A stretch of DNA of 41,535 bases, from the NCBI GenBank assembly GCA_910589655.1, contig CAJUTJ010000131.1, positions 1 through 41,535 on the forward strand. The letters are read 5' to 3'. This document shows, one piece after another, positions 26,455 to 34,637 of this stretch. Each line of letters begins with the position of its first letter. Position 1 is the stretch's first letter. The notes beneath the pieces were generated by a model. It worked only from the letters and a program-made list of their open reading frames with translations. It was not told where the DNA came from and did no database searches. Made by a program: the position numbers and the translations under genes. The DNA comes from an uncultured Acetatifactor sp. (lineage in GTDB: Bacteria; Bacillota; Clostridia; Lachnospirales; Lachnospiraceae).

Positions 26455-27174
26455 TCATTTCATCGAACCCTCTTCATTACTATATTTCCGCCAAAGATTC
26501 TCCAAAGGAAGCGGCGTATTTTCTATTCCGCCCATATCCGCATCAGTATATTTTAACAGGAACATTTCCTTCGCCTTATCCGTAAATCCGTATGATTCCA
26601 TCTTCTTAAATGATCGGTAGTATTCATATTCGGCAATGGGGATCACACATAATTTTTCAATACCGTTATCACCGAACCGGGAAATAAAACCATCGCATAT
26701 GACGCCGTCTTCCCCACGGAGAAAACCCAATACATAAATCCACCCATCCGTACCGGTCTCTATCCAAGAAGGCTCCGTATACTTATCTTCATCCAAAAAC
26801 ATTGCTGCCCGTTTAAAATCAGATGTAGTATATACTGAAATGGCACCATTAAATGATTTCTTCTGTCTCTCTATATTGTAAAAGTATTTTCCGTCCGCAG
26901 AAAAACAATATCCGTCATCTTGGCTGCCGTCCACATCAGAAAACTTAACTTTGTATATAAGCCTTAAAGTATCCAGTAAATATACACCGAAATATGCGCC
27001 CGTGGACTTCACAACAAAAAGCTTTCCGTCAGGGCTGAACATTGCCATACAGCCATATTTTATATCTTTAAATTTCGCCAGTTCTTTCCCTTCCCTGTCA
27101 TAGACAAATACCGTCTGGCCGGTACAGCCCACCGCATATTCTTCATTTGATATATATCCCCAAAATTTCCGCAT
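26455..27174 (-). CDS. Hypothetical propeller-like (WD40-like) protein
   Basis: The 239-residue protein contains repeated short blades with the sense of a WD40/YVTN propeller. Examples are TVFVYDREGKELAKFKD, AMFSPDGKLFVVKSTGAYFG, YLLDTLRLIYKVKF and CFSADGKYFYNIE. No signal peptide or transmembrane segment is seen, so it is probably cytosolic. I start at MRKFWG (27174), where GGAAGGAG lies seven bases upstream; ten upstream residues in the open frame are not supported. It is separated from the preceding MBL gene by a hairpin leader module that overlaps the MBL stop codon. Function is not recognised. Confidence 0.7.
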   Translation of the reverse strand: MRKFWGYISNEEYAVGCTGQTVFVYDREGKELAKFKDIKYGCMAMFSPDGKLFVVKSTGAYFGVYLLDTLRLIYKVKFSDVDGSQDDGYCFSADGKYFYNIERQKKSFNGAISVYTTSDFKRAAMFLDEDKYTEPSWIETGTDGWIYVLGFLRGEDGVICDGFISRFGDNGIEKLCVIPIAEYEYYRSFKKMESYGFTDKAKEMFLLKYTDADMGGIENTPLPLENLWRKYSNEEGSMK

Positions 27175-27218
27175 CACGGATCTCCTTCCTGTTGTATTGC
27201 CCAAAAAGCCTCTGCATT

Positions 27219-27279
27219 ACCTCCCATGCCCGCTCTGGCGGGCGCTCAAACCGGGATTGTGAAATGCTCTTTTTCACAC
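27219..27279 (-). repeat. Hairpin leader module in front of the propeller-like gene
   Basis: On the minus strand GTGTGAAAAAGAGCATTTCAC forms the first hairpin (GTGAAA/TTTCAC) and includes the TGA stop of the MBL gene. The linker AATCCCGGTTTGAG follows, then GCCCGC/GCGGGC, then ATGGGAGG. The order matches the module before the MBL gene but both stems differ in sequence, as expected if structure is conserved. Confidence 0.7.
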
Positions 27280-28071
27280 GAATACCACCGGCGACATTTC
27301 GCTGCGCCTTGCTACCCGGATGTCAAAATCCCCGGCTTTATACGGGTTGGCATCCATATTAATCTCCATCCGGACAGATTCAAAAGCAAGCTCCGGCAGA
27401 TTATTTTCCTTACTGAGATGTCCCAGAAGTATTGTCTTCAATTTATCATGTAGAATCCTGCAGAGCAGCCTGCCGGAATTTTCGTTGGACAGATGCCCTC
27501 TCTCCCCCAATATCCTCTGTTTCAGGTAGTAAGGATAAGGCCCCACCTGAAGCATGTTTACATCATGATTCGCCTCCAGAAGAATGGCATCCATTCCCTT
27601 TAGGCACTCTATCGTATAATCATTATAAACTCCCAGATCCGTACAGATTCCCACCCGCTTATTGCCGTAGGCAATCCGGTAGGCTACCGGCTGCGCCGCA
27701 TCATGGGAGATGTGCATGGGGCTAATGATAAGATCTTTTAATGTAAATTTCCGGTCTTCCTTCACCGGATGGAACAAGGATTCCTCCACCTTCCCCAGAC
27801 TTCCTCCCTCCAGCATGGCCCGGATCGTCCCCTCCGTGGCATAAGTGGGGATGCCATACTTCCTTATGAGCACCCCAAGACCGCTGATATGATCGGCATG
27901 TTCATGGGTAATCAGAATCCCGTCCAAGTCCTTCGGAGAAAGATCAAGCTCCTTCAATCCCTGTTCGACTCTCTTTCCGCTGATACCCGTATCAACCAAC
28001 AAGTGGGTGGCATCGGAACCTACATAAATACAATTTCCGCTGCTGCCGCTTGCTATACTGCACAATCTCAT
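27274..28071 (-). CDS. MBL-fold metallo-hydrolase (WalJ/YycJ-like)
   Basis: The 265-residue protein begins MRLCSIASGSSGNCIYVG and carries the metal-binding HEHADH motif within GILITHEHADHISGLGVLI. Further histidines occur in SPMHISHDAAQP and in ILLGHLSKENN. This is the WalJ/YycJ type, linked in Bacillus and streptococci to cell-wall and cell-division control, and recently to DNA-end processing nuclease activity. Here it lies directly downstream of an FtsA-like gene. I start at 28071, where AGGTGGG precedes the ATG; the longer frame translates the leader hairpin module. Confidence 0.88.
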   Translation of the reverse strand: MRLCSIASGSSGNCIYVGSDATHLLVDTGISGKRVEQGLKELDLSPKDLDGILITHEHADHISGLGVLIRKYGIPTYATEGTIRAMLEGGSLGKVEESLFHPVKEDRKFTLKDLIISPMHISHDAAQPVAYRIAYGNKRVGICTDLGVYNDYTIECLKGMDAILLEANHDVNMLQVGPYPYYLKQRILGERGHLSNENSGRLLCRILHDKLKTILLGHLSKENNLPELAFESVRMEINMDANPYKAGDFDIRVARRSEMSPVVFV

Positions 28072-28078
28072 TTTTATT

Positions 28079-28182
28079 CCCACCTGCGCGCTGCGGCGCG
28101 CACTCAAATCAATAGTTGAATACGCATTTTTATTCAACTTTCCAGATATGCCGCCAACGGCGGCACAAACAATCCGTCCTCC
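28079..28182 (-). repeat. Hairpin leader module in front of the MBL gene
   Basis: On the minus strand the order is GGATTGTTTGTGCCGCC/GGCGGCAT hairpin, then TTGAATAAAAATGCGTATTCAA hairpin, then CTATTGATTTGAG linker. The GCGCGC/GCGCGC hairpin and AGGTGGGAATAAAAATG follow, the ATG being the gene start. The first two parts recur almost letter for letter in the metY leader at 36030-36095. Confidence 0.85.
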
Positions 28183-28211
28183 TAACTTCCGAAAGAATAT
28201 CAAAGCGGAGA

Positions 28212-30791
28212 TTAAATAGGCTCCCAATGAATATCGATAATGTCACCGTTTTTTAAAGGTTCCATATACTCCGCCCGCCTGCCGTTCAGATTGGTCACAA
28301 TGGCCCGTCCCGCAGAAGCCTTCAAGTCAAAGTTATAAAAGGAAAAAACATCCACAAAAACATAGCTTTCCTTACCGGTCAAAGTCACGGTCTGATTATT
28401 GACAAATACCTTCAAAGTCCTGATTCCTCCGGCGGCATTGGCCTCCTGTGCCGCCTTCAGGACATCCTTGGAGACATTTCCCGCATGTGCCCCATAGGGA
28501 TCCCGTATATCCGGCATTCCGGGCGCCGGCTGCATTCCCGAACCACCCGGCATTCCGGACACCGACTGTGCTCCCAGACCGCCAGACATTCCGGACACCG
28601 GCTGCATTCCCGAAACGCCAGACATTCCGGACGATGACTGCATTCCCGAAACGCCAGACATTCCGGACGCCGACTGCATTCCCGAAACGCCCGGCATTCC
28701 GGGCGCCGACTGCATTCCCGAAACGCCCGACATTCCGGACGATGGCTGTGCTCCCGAAACGCCAGACATTCCGGACGATGACTGCATTCCCGAAACGCCC
28801 GGCATTCCGGGCGCCGACTGCATTCCCAAAACGCCCGACATTCCGGACGATGACCGTGCTCCCGTCTGGCCGTAGACCGGCTCCGGCACCGGATGAGGAA
28901 TCCCGCCGCTATGGGCAACGGCATCGATAAGTTTCCTCTCTGCTTCGGCGGCGGCAGCCATAGCCGCGGCTTTCTTCGCCGCCTGCCGCTTTGCCAGCTC
29001 CTCCTCTGTCTCGTCCTCCAAATCCGCATAAGTAATCACGGCATTGACGTCCCACTCTAACGTAAAGTTTTCATAAACCTTCGTTTCCGGCTTGGCCGGC
29101 ACATCATTGACCAGAAGCTTCCCTCCTAAAGGCACGTCCATAAATCCTGCAATTTCCTTTACGGTATAACAGTTCTGTACTTGAATTCTGTCGTTTTCCT
29201 TGATGGTATAAAATTCGTTTTCAATGATCCCGTTTACAAACGCAGTCTTGGGAAGACTGATTTTTCTACCGTTCACATATACATGAAGCTGTTCGGATAA
29301 CTCCGGCAGTTTTCCCAGTTCCAAATGCGCCGGTTCGCCTGCCGTAGAAGGCGTAACTGCCACTCTGTCACCGTTATGTACCTGTGTGTAAATGTCCGCG
29401 GTATCACCGTTGAGCCGGATAACGGCCGCCTCACCTTGCGTCCCTCGAATGATTCTGCTCTTGCCGTTTACGGTAAAAGTCAACGCCTGCCCTCTCTTCG
29501 GGAATAAGTCTTCATTGGAAAACTGCGCCTGAACCGCAGCGTCCGCCACGGACAGCCTGCCATTGTCATATAACTTAACATGATTATCGTTAAACTGTAC
29601 AAAAATGAAATTATTGCTTTGTTCATAATAGCTTAAGCAAATCCCGATAGGTGTCACCATCATAGAATCTCTGCGGGGATTTTCAGACTCAAACTGAATA
29701 TTCTGCATCACCTCTTGACCGCGGATGGCCACACGCTCTTTCACAATTCCCAGTTCTTGCGCAAGATGCTCCGTATACCCCGGAATTATACCGCCTCCGC
29801 CGACTACAAACACGGCGCTTACCGACTTGTCCCCGTTTAATTCCCTGATGCATTCCGCCACCATCTTAGTCATTTCCGCCACATGTTCCTCTAAGATTTT
29901 GGCCACTTCCTTGGCTGTGATGGTCTGTGTCAGTCCCATGATATCCTGATACTCTACCGTTTCCTGCGTACTCGTCTGCCGCTTGATACGCTCCGCCGTA
30001 TCAAAATCCACCAGACAATGCTGCACCAGAATATCCGTCAGGCTGTCACCGGCAACGGGAATCATGCCGTAAGCCGTGATCGTTCCGTCCTTCGTAATGG
30101 ATATATCGCTGGTGCCTGCGCCCACATCTACCAAAGCCATATTCAGCATACGGAATTTTTCCGGAATTGCCACCTGAATCGCCGCTATAGGCTCTAATGT
30201 CAGATTTGCCACATGCAGTCCCGCAGATTCCACCGCCTTATACAATCCGTCCACCACATCATCGGGCAGAAAGGTAGCAATCAAATCCACTGCCATACTT
30301 TTAACCTTGTGCCCCTCCAGATTTCCAATCTGATAACCGTTCATATAATACCGCATGGGTGTATAACCCACGCAGTAAAACTTTATATCCGTATCGTTGT
30401 CCTTCTGGAACTCTTCATAGGCCTGCTCCACCCCCATTGTGGACAAAGAATAAACATCTTCCGATACCACCTCATGATCTTCTTCGAAGTCCACCTCCAC
30501 ATGGGTCGTCACGGTGCGCAGTACACGGCCTGCTGCCGCAATGCACACATCCGTCAGCTTTCGGTTTAAATCGTTTTCCAGCTTTTCCTTGACAAACTTG
30601 ATGGTCTGGCCTACTTTGGCTATATCGTGAATCTGTCCGTCCAGCATAGCGCGGGTCTCATGTTCCTTGATGCATTGTGCCAGTACATGAAATTTTTCGC
30701 CGCTCAAATATCCCACCGTACCCACAATGCTCCGGGTGCCGATGTCAAGTCCGAATACCAATTGTCCCTGCCCTTCCATTATTCCTGCCAT
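28212..30791 (-). CDS. FtsA/PilM-like cell-division ATPase-fold protein with repeat insert
   Basis: The 859-residue protein has an actin-like fold of the FtsA/PilM type. Phosphate-1 is FGLDIGTRSIVGTVGY; KVKSMAVDLIATFLPDDVV and the phosphate-2 motif LVDVGAGTSDISIT follow, then VVGGGGIIPGYTEHLA. The region from about 390 to 610 is beta-rich and continues to an Ala/Lys-rich helix (KRQAAKKAAAMAAAAEAERK). Nine 12-residue units rich in Ser, Gly and Met come next, and the protein ends with a conserved-looking tail containing LKVFVNNQTVTLTGKESYVF. It is much longer than classical FtsA (about 420 residues). The ATG overlaps the end of coaE by 13 bp, with GGAGG seven bases upstream. A role in cell division or envelope assembly is inferred from the fold and from the polA-coaE neighbourhood. 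Confidence 0.82.
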   Translation of the reverse strand: MAGIMEGQGQLVFGLDIGTRSIVGTVGYLSGEKFHVLAQCIKEHETRAMLDGQIHDIAKVGQTIKFVKEKLENDLNRKLTDVCIAAAGRVLRTVTTHVEVDFEEDHEVVSEDVYSLSTMGVEQAYEEFQKDNDTDIKFYCVGYTPMRYYMNGYQIGNLEGHKVKSMAVDLIATFLPDDVVDGLYKAVESAGLHVANLTLEPIAAIQVAIPEKFRMLNMALVDVGAGTSDISITKDGTITAYGMIPVAGDSLTDILVQHCLVDFDTAERIKRQTSTQETVEYQDIMGLTQTITAKEVAKILEEHVAEMTKMVAECIRELNGDKSVSAVFVVGGGGIIPGYTEHLAQELGIVKERVAIRGQEVMQNIQFESENPRRDSMMVTPIGICLSYYEQSNNFIFVQFNDNHVKLYDNGRLSVADAAVQAQFSNEDLFPKRGQALTFTVNGKSRIIRGTQGEAAVIRLNGDTADIYTQVHNGDRVAVTPSTAGEPAHLELGKLPELSEQLHVYVNGRKISLPKTAFVNGIIENEFYTIKENDRIQVQNCYTVKEIAGFMDVPLGGKLLVNDVPAKPETKVYENFTLEWDVNAVITYADLEDETEEELAKRQAAKKAAAMAAAAEAERKLIDAVAHSGGIPHPVPEPVYGQTGARSSSGMSGVLGMQSAPGMPGVSGMQSSSGMSGVSGAQPSSGMSGVSGMQSAPGMPGVSGMQSASGMSGVSGMQSSSGMSGVSGMQPVSGMSGGLGAQSVSGMPGGSGMQPAPGMPDIRDPYGAHAGNVSKDVLKAAQEANAAGGIRTLKVFVNNQTVTLTGKESYVFVDVFSFYNFDLKASAGRAIVTNLNGRRAEYMEPLKNGDIIDIHWEPI
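28530..28853 (-). repeat. In-frame 36-bp minisatellite inside the FtsA-like gene
   Basis: Nine 36-bp units (plus a partial one down to about 28506) encode 12-residue repeats of the form SxSGMSGVSGMQ or SAPGMPGVSGMQ. Units differ by codon changes that alternate SSS/SAP/PVS and GMS/GMP. The length is a multiple of three, so copy-number changes would keep the frame. The insert lies between a helical Ala/Lys segment and the C-terminal domain and is probably a flexible linker. Confidence 0.95.
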
Positions 30792-31384
30792 GTAAAAGCC
30801 TCCAATTTCTTCTCTATCTGCCTGCGCGTCTCCTCAAAAGAACCGCTGTTATCTATCACAAAATCACAGTTTTTACGGAAGTCCTCCTCGGAAAGCTGCT
30901 GCCCCATAATCTGCTTGATTTTCTCCTCACTATAGCCCCGAAGCTTTTCAAGCCTTGCCCTTCTCACCGATTCCTTGGCATAAATATACCACATTTCATC
31001 CACCAGCTGTCCGTAACCGCATTCGATCAGAAGCGCCGCCTCCACAAAAAACAGTTCCACATCCTCCTTTTTTTTAGCCTCCTCATATTTCCGGAGCAGA
31101 TAATTTTTCACCGCAGGATGGATAATGTTGTTGACTTTCTGCAGCAGCGCGGGATCTTTAAATATTTTATCCGCCATTGCCGGTTTATCTATCTGTCCGT
31201 CAGCCGCCAGAATCTCCTTTCCCAGCAGCTCTACCAGCGCCCGGTAACATTCCGTGCCCGGAATCTTTACCAAATGAGCCGCCTCATCCGCCAGATAAAT
31301 CTCGCAGCGGTAATGACTTTTTATATAATTCAAAATCTTTGATTTCCCTGCGCCGACTCCGCCGGTGATTCCAATAAATTTCAT
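30779..31384 (-). CDS. coaE: Dephospho-CoA kinase
   Basis: It performs the last step of coenzyme A synthesis, phosphorylating dephospho-CoA at the 3' hydroxyl. The 201-residue protein has the P-loop in MKFIGITGGVGAGKSKIL. The family motifs ADEAAHLV, VELFFVEAALLIECGY (DxPLL-like position) and FVIDNSGSFEET follow. I start at 31384, four bases after the polA stop and in the family's standard position. An in-frame ATG at 31402 overlaps polA and could also be used; neither has a strong ribosome site, consistent with coupling to polA translation. Confidence 0.93.
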   Translation of the reverse strand: MKFIGITGGVGAGKSKILNYIKSHYRCEIYLADEAAHLVKIPGTECYRALVELLGKEILAADGQIDKPAMADKIFKDPALLQKVNNIIHPAVKNYLLRKYEEAKKKEDVELFFVEAALLIECGYGQLVDEMWYIYAKESVRRARLEKLRGYSEEKIKQIMGQQLSEEDFRKNCDFVIDNSGSFEETRRQIEKKLEAFTWQE

Positions 31385-31388
31385 TCGA

Positions 31389-34094
31389 CTATTTTGCTTC
31401 ATACCAATTCATTCCTGTATGCAGGTCAATCTCCAGCGTCACCGCCAGCTCTGCAGCCGACTTCATATTTTCGGTGAGAATATGCCGTACCTGCTCCTCT
31501 TCCTCAAGGTAAGTCTCTATGACCAGTTCATCATGCACCTGTAAAATCAGCTTTGATTTCAGTCCCGAATCCCGGAGAGCCTTCCAGACCCGGATCATGG
31601 CAATCTTAATAATGTCGGCTGCCGTTCCCTGTATGGGTGAATTCATAGCCACACGCTCCCCGAAGGAGCGCTGCATAAAGTTGGAAGAAGACAGCTCGGG
31701 AACGGGTCTGCGCCTGCCGAACATGGTAGTAATGTATCCCTTCTCCTTTGCCCCGTCGATCAGGCCGTCCAGAAATTCTTTTACCTTGGGATAGGTGGCA
31801 AAATATTGTTCGATATATTCCGCCGCCTCCTTCTTGCTGATGCTGAGATCCTGACTTAAGCCGAAAGAGCTGATTCCGTATACAATGCCGAAATTTACCG
31901 CCTTAGCGTTCCGCCGCTGTAAATCCGTCACTTCCTCAAAAGGTGTATGAAATACATTGGCCGCCGTGATACGGTGAATGTCCTGATCCATACGGTACGC
32001 CTCTATCAATTGTTCGTCACCCGACATATGAGCCAATACACGCAGCTCAATCTGAGAATAATCCGCATCCATAAATTCGCAGCCCTGTCCGGGCACAAAC
32101 ACCTTACGGATTCTCCTGCCCAGCTCCATTCTCATGGGAATGTTCTGCAAATTCGGCTCCGTAGAGCTGATACGGCCGGTGGCGGTAATTGTCTGGTTAA
32201 AATTAGTGTGAATGCGGTTATCCTCTCCGATAAAAACGGAAAGCCCGTCGGCATAGGTAGACTTTAGCTTTGTCAATCCCCTGTATTCCAAAATATCCTT
32301 CACGATGGGATATTCCTCGGAAAGCTTCTCCAACACATCCGCAGCGGTGGAATAGCCCGTCTTTGTCTTCTTTCCTCCGGGCATCCCCATGGTTTCAAAC
32401 AAGACTTCCCCCAGCTGCTTCGGTGAATTAATGTTAAATTCTACCCCCGCCTGAACATGAATGGACTTCTCCAGCTCATCTATTCTGGCCACCAAAGCAT
32501 CCCCATACGCCTTCAATTCCTCTTTTCGAACCTCCACCCCCTCCTTTTCCATATCATATAATACCAGTGAAAGGGGCATTTCTATCTCCCGCATCAATGC
32601 ATCCATACCCGCATCCCGAAGCTTCTCCGTCAAAACGGAATACGCTTTTGCCGCCACATAGGCCACATAACAATAATATTCCGCCGCCTTTTGGGGCATT
32701 GTCCGCAGCGCCTCTTTTGCCGAACATTTTCCGAAAGTCTCCGTCTTACCGGGTATCATCAGCCCCAGATGCTCGGAAGCAATGGTTTCCGGATCATAAT
32801 CGTTTTTCAACGGATTCAGCAAGTATGCCGCAATCAATATATCAAAATAACGGTCTGTAGTGTCCTGCTGCAAGTAATCATACTGCTTTTTTATATCAAA
32901 GCCGGATACCGTCACTCTGCCGGATAGCTTACGAATAGCTTCCTGAACGGCAGCCAGATCACTGTCCGCCCCTCCCCCCGAGGGTTCAAACAAGGACAAC
33001 TGCACGTTCTCTTCCACTCCAACCGGGAAAAAATAGGTGGAGCTTCCGGCATTTTTCCCGCAAACAGAAACAGCCACTCCCAATAGCTGCTTCTTCTCCT
33101 GTACCGGATATAATCCCACCAGATTTCCGTCTGCAATCTGCTCCAAATGTTTCAGAAATTCCTTCTGTTCTTCCACTCTATGGAAAGTTTTCAGCAGCTC
33201 CTCGTCGGAATTTACGGCATCCTTTTCAAATCGGCCCAGCATATTTTTAAACTCCAGCTGCTTAAAAAGCTGATACGCTTCCTGCGTGTAAAAATCTTGC
33301 GCCTTGGCCGCTTCATAATCCAGTTCCACCTCACAGTCAATTTTAATGGTGGCTAAAAGCTTGCTCAAGTCTGCCAGATCCTTGTTGGCAATGAGGGATT
33401 CCCGGATACTCTTTTTCGATATCTCCTCCACATGGGCATAAATATTGTCCAGAGAGCCATAGGTCACCATCAGCTCAGCGGCGGTTTTCTCTCCCACCTT
33501 GGGCACTCCGGGGATATTATCCGAAGTATCCCCCATCAGCGCCTTGAGATCAATGAACTGTGTGGGCGTTACCTTATAGGCATCCGCCACGTCTTTTGGA
33601 TAGTAATCTTCAATTTCCGTCCTTCCCGACTTGGTCTTAGGAATCCGGATCTTAATATGCTCATCGGCGATCTGCAGCAGATCACGGTCCCCCGACACCA
33701 GAGACACTTCAAGACCCGCCCGCTGCGCTTTTTTTGCCAGCGTTCCCAGAATATCGTCGGCCTCCAAACCCGCCTGCTCCACAATCACAATCCCCATGGC
33801 TTTCAAGACTTCCTTCATCACGGGAACCTGCTCCCGCAGCTCTTCCGGCATAGGTTTTCTGGTTCCCTTATATGCCCCATACATCTGATGGCGGAAGGTG
33901 GGGGCATGGACGTCAAAGGCAACCGCCAGATAGTCCGGCTTTTCCTCCTCCAGAATCTTAAACATAATATTCAAAAAGCCGTACACGGCATTAGTATGCA
34001 GCCCCTGCGCATTACTAAGGTCAGGCACCCCGTAAAATGCCCTGTTCAGAATACTATGTCCGTCTATTAATACAAGTTTTTTGCCGTTGTCCAT
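31389..34094 (-). CDS. polA: DNA polymerase I
   Basis: It is the repair and Okazaki-fragment polymerase with 5' nuclease activity. The 901-residue protein has the 5' nuclease domain (LVLIDGHSILNRAFYG, FDVHAPTFRHQMY, EADDILGTLA, GDRDLLQI, LMGDTSDNIPGVPKVGEKTA). A degenerate 3'-5' exonuclease domain follows: DxE is missing where VGLYPVQEKKQLLG stands. The polymerase domain is complete, with DADYSQIELRVLAHMSGD, RRNAKAVNFGIVYG and QVHDELVIE. Loss of proofreading residues is common in Gram-positive PolA. The start at 34094 (MDNGKK) has GGAGG nine bases upstream. It is transcribed just before coaE and the FtsA-like gene. Confidence 0.97.
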   Translation of the reverse strand: MDNGKKLVLIDGHSILNRAFYGVPDLSNAQGLHTNAVYGFLNIMFKILEEEKPDYLAVAFDVHAPTFRHQMYGAYKGTRKPMPEELREQVPVMKEVLKAMGIVIVEQAGLEADDILGTLAKKAQRAGLEVSLVSGDRDLLQIADEHIKIRIPKTKSGRTEIEDYYPKDVADAYKVTPTQFIDLKALMGDTSDNIPGVPKVGEKTAAELMVTYGSLDNIYAHVEEISKKSIRESLIANKDLADLSKLLATIKIDCEVELDYEAAKAQDFYTQEAYQLFKQLEFKNMLGRFEKDAVNSDEELLKTFHRVEEQKEFLKHLEQIADGNLVGLYPVQEKKQLLGVAVSVCGKNAGSSTYFFPVGVEENVQLSLFEPSGGGADSDLAAVQEAIRKLSGRVTVSGFDIKKQYDYLQQDTTDRYFDILIAAYLLNPLKNDYDPETIASEHLGLMIPGKTETFGKCSAKEALRTMPQKAAEYYCYVAYVAAKAYSVLTEKLRDAGMDALMREIEMPLSLVLYDMEKEGVEVRKEELKAYGDALVARIDELEKSIHVQAGVEFNINSPKQLGEVLFETMGMPGGKKTKTGYSTAADVLEKLSEEYPIVKDILEYRGLTKLKSTYADGLSVFIGEDNRIHTNFNQTITATGRISSTEPNLQNIPMRMELGRRIRKVFVPGQGCEFMDADYSQIELRVLAHMSGDEQLIEAYRMDQDIHRITAANVFHTPFEEVTDLQRRNAKAVNFGIVYGISSFGLSQDLSISKKEAAEYIEQYFATYPKVKEFLDGLIDGAKEKGYITTMFGRRRPVPELSSSNFMQRSFGERVAMNSPIQGTAADIIKIAMIRVWKALRDSGLKSKLILQVHDELVIETYLEEEEQVRHILTENMKSAAELAVTLEIDLHTGMNWYEAK

Positions 34095-34187
34095 TCCTTT
34101 TAACCTCCACAATGAACAAATTCCCAATCGGGGAACGCCTGCTCAAAAGCCTCACCGAAAACATACCTCTGCGGTAATCTCTACCCG

Positions 34188-34508
34188 TTATGCCAAAATC
34201 CAGATAACCGCACCGAAAATCATGCTTACCGCCGCAATTTCCAATACCAGCCCTATCTTCAGGAAAACGTCATGAAAACAGATTTTTCGTCTTGCATCCG
34301 CTTCATGCTGATTCAGTTCCTTCTGTAAATCAAACGCACCGCCGTCCTCAAGGCGCTGGATGCCTTCCGTCGTCAGGTATTGTATTGTCAGCTCCTCCCT
34401 GCACTCTGCGCACTGCTTTGCATGTTCACAGAACTTCTTCAATTCGGCATAGGGCAGTTCCTGTGCAATATAGGCGGGAATCCGTTTCTCAAATTCTTTA
34501 CAATCCAT
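34188..34508 (-). CDS. Small zinc-finger (anti-sigma-like) membrane protein
   Basis: The 106-residue protein has a H-x3-C-x2-C motif (EHAKQCAECREEL) like the zinc-binding domain of ZAS-type anti-sigma factors, preceded by CKEFEKRIPAYI. A helical linker and one C-terminal membrane segment (FLKIGLVLEIAAVSMIFGAVIWIL) follow. No sigma-factor gene is adjacent, so it may be an orphan anti-sigma-like or regulatory protein. I start at MDCKEF (34508), with GGAG five bases upstream. It lies between metY and polA, about 90 bases from polA. Confidence 0.72.
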   Translation of the reverse strand: MDCKEFEKRIPAYIAQELPYAELKKFCEHAKQCAECREELTIQYLTTEGIQRLEDGGAFDLQKELNQHEADARRKICFHDVFLKIGLVLEIAAVSMIFGAVIWILA

Positions 34509-34637
34509 CATTTCTCCATTCCTCCGCCATGTCACCCGAAATCTTTCCGCAACTGTTTTTACAGATATTTTTCAGGCATATGCACACAGGCTTCCTCCAC
34601 ATATATTCCGCATTTTCCTGATAAATATGTACATTGG

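Noticed and set aside
28457..29029. Long frames antisense to or shifted from the FtsA-like gene, with repeats
   Set aside because: They are shadows of the 36-bp minisatellite in the real gene; the FtsA-like frame has conserved motifs on both sides.
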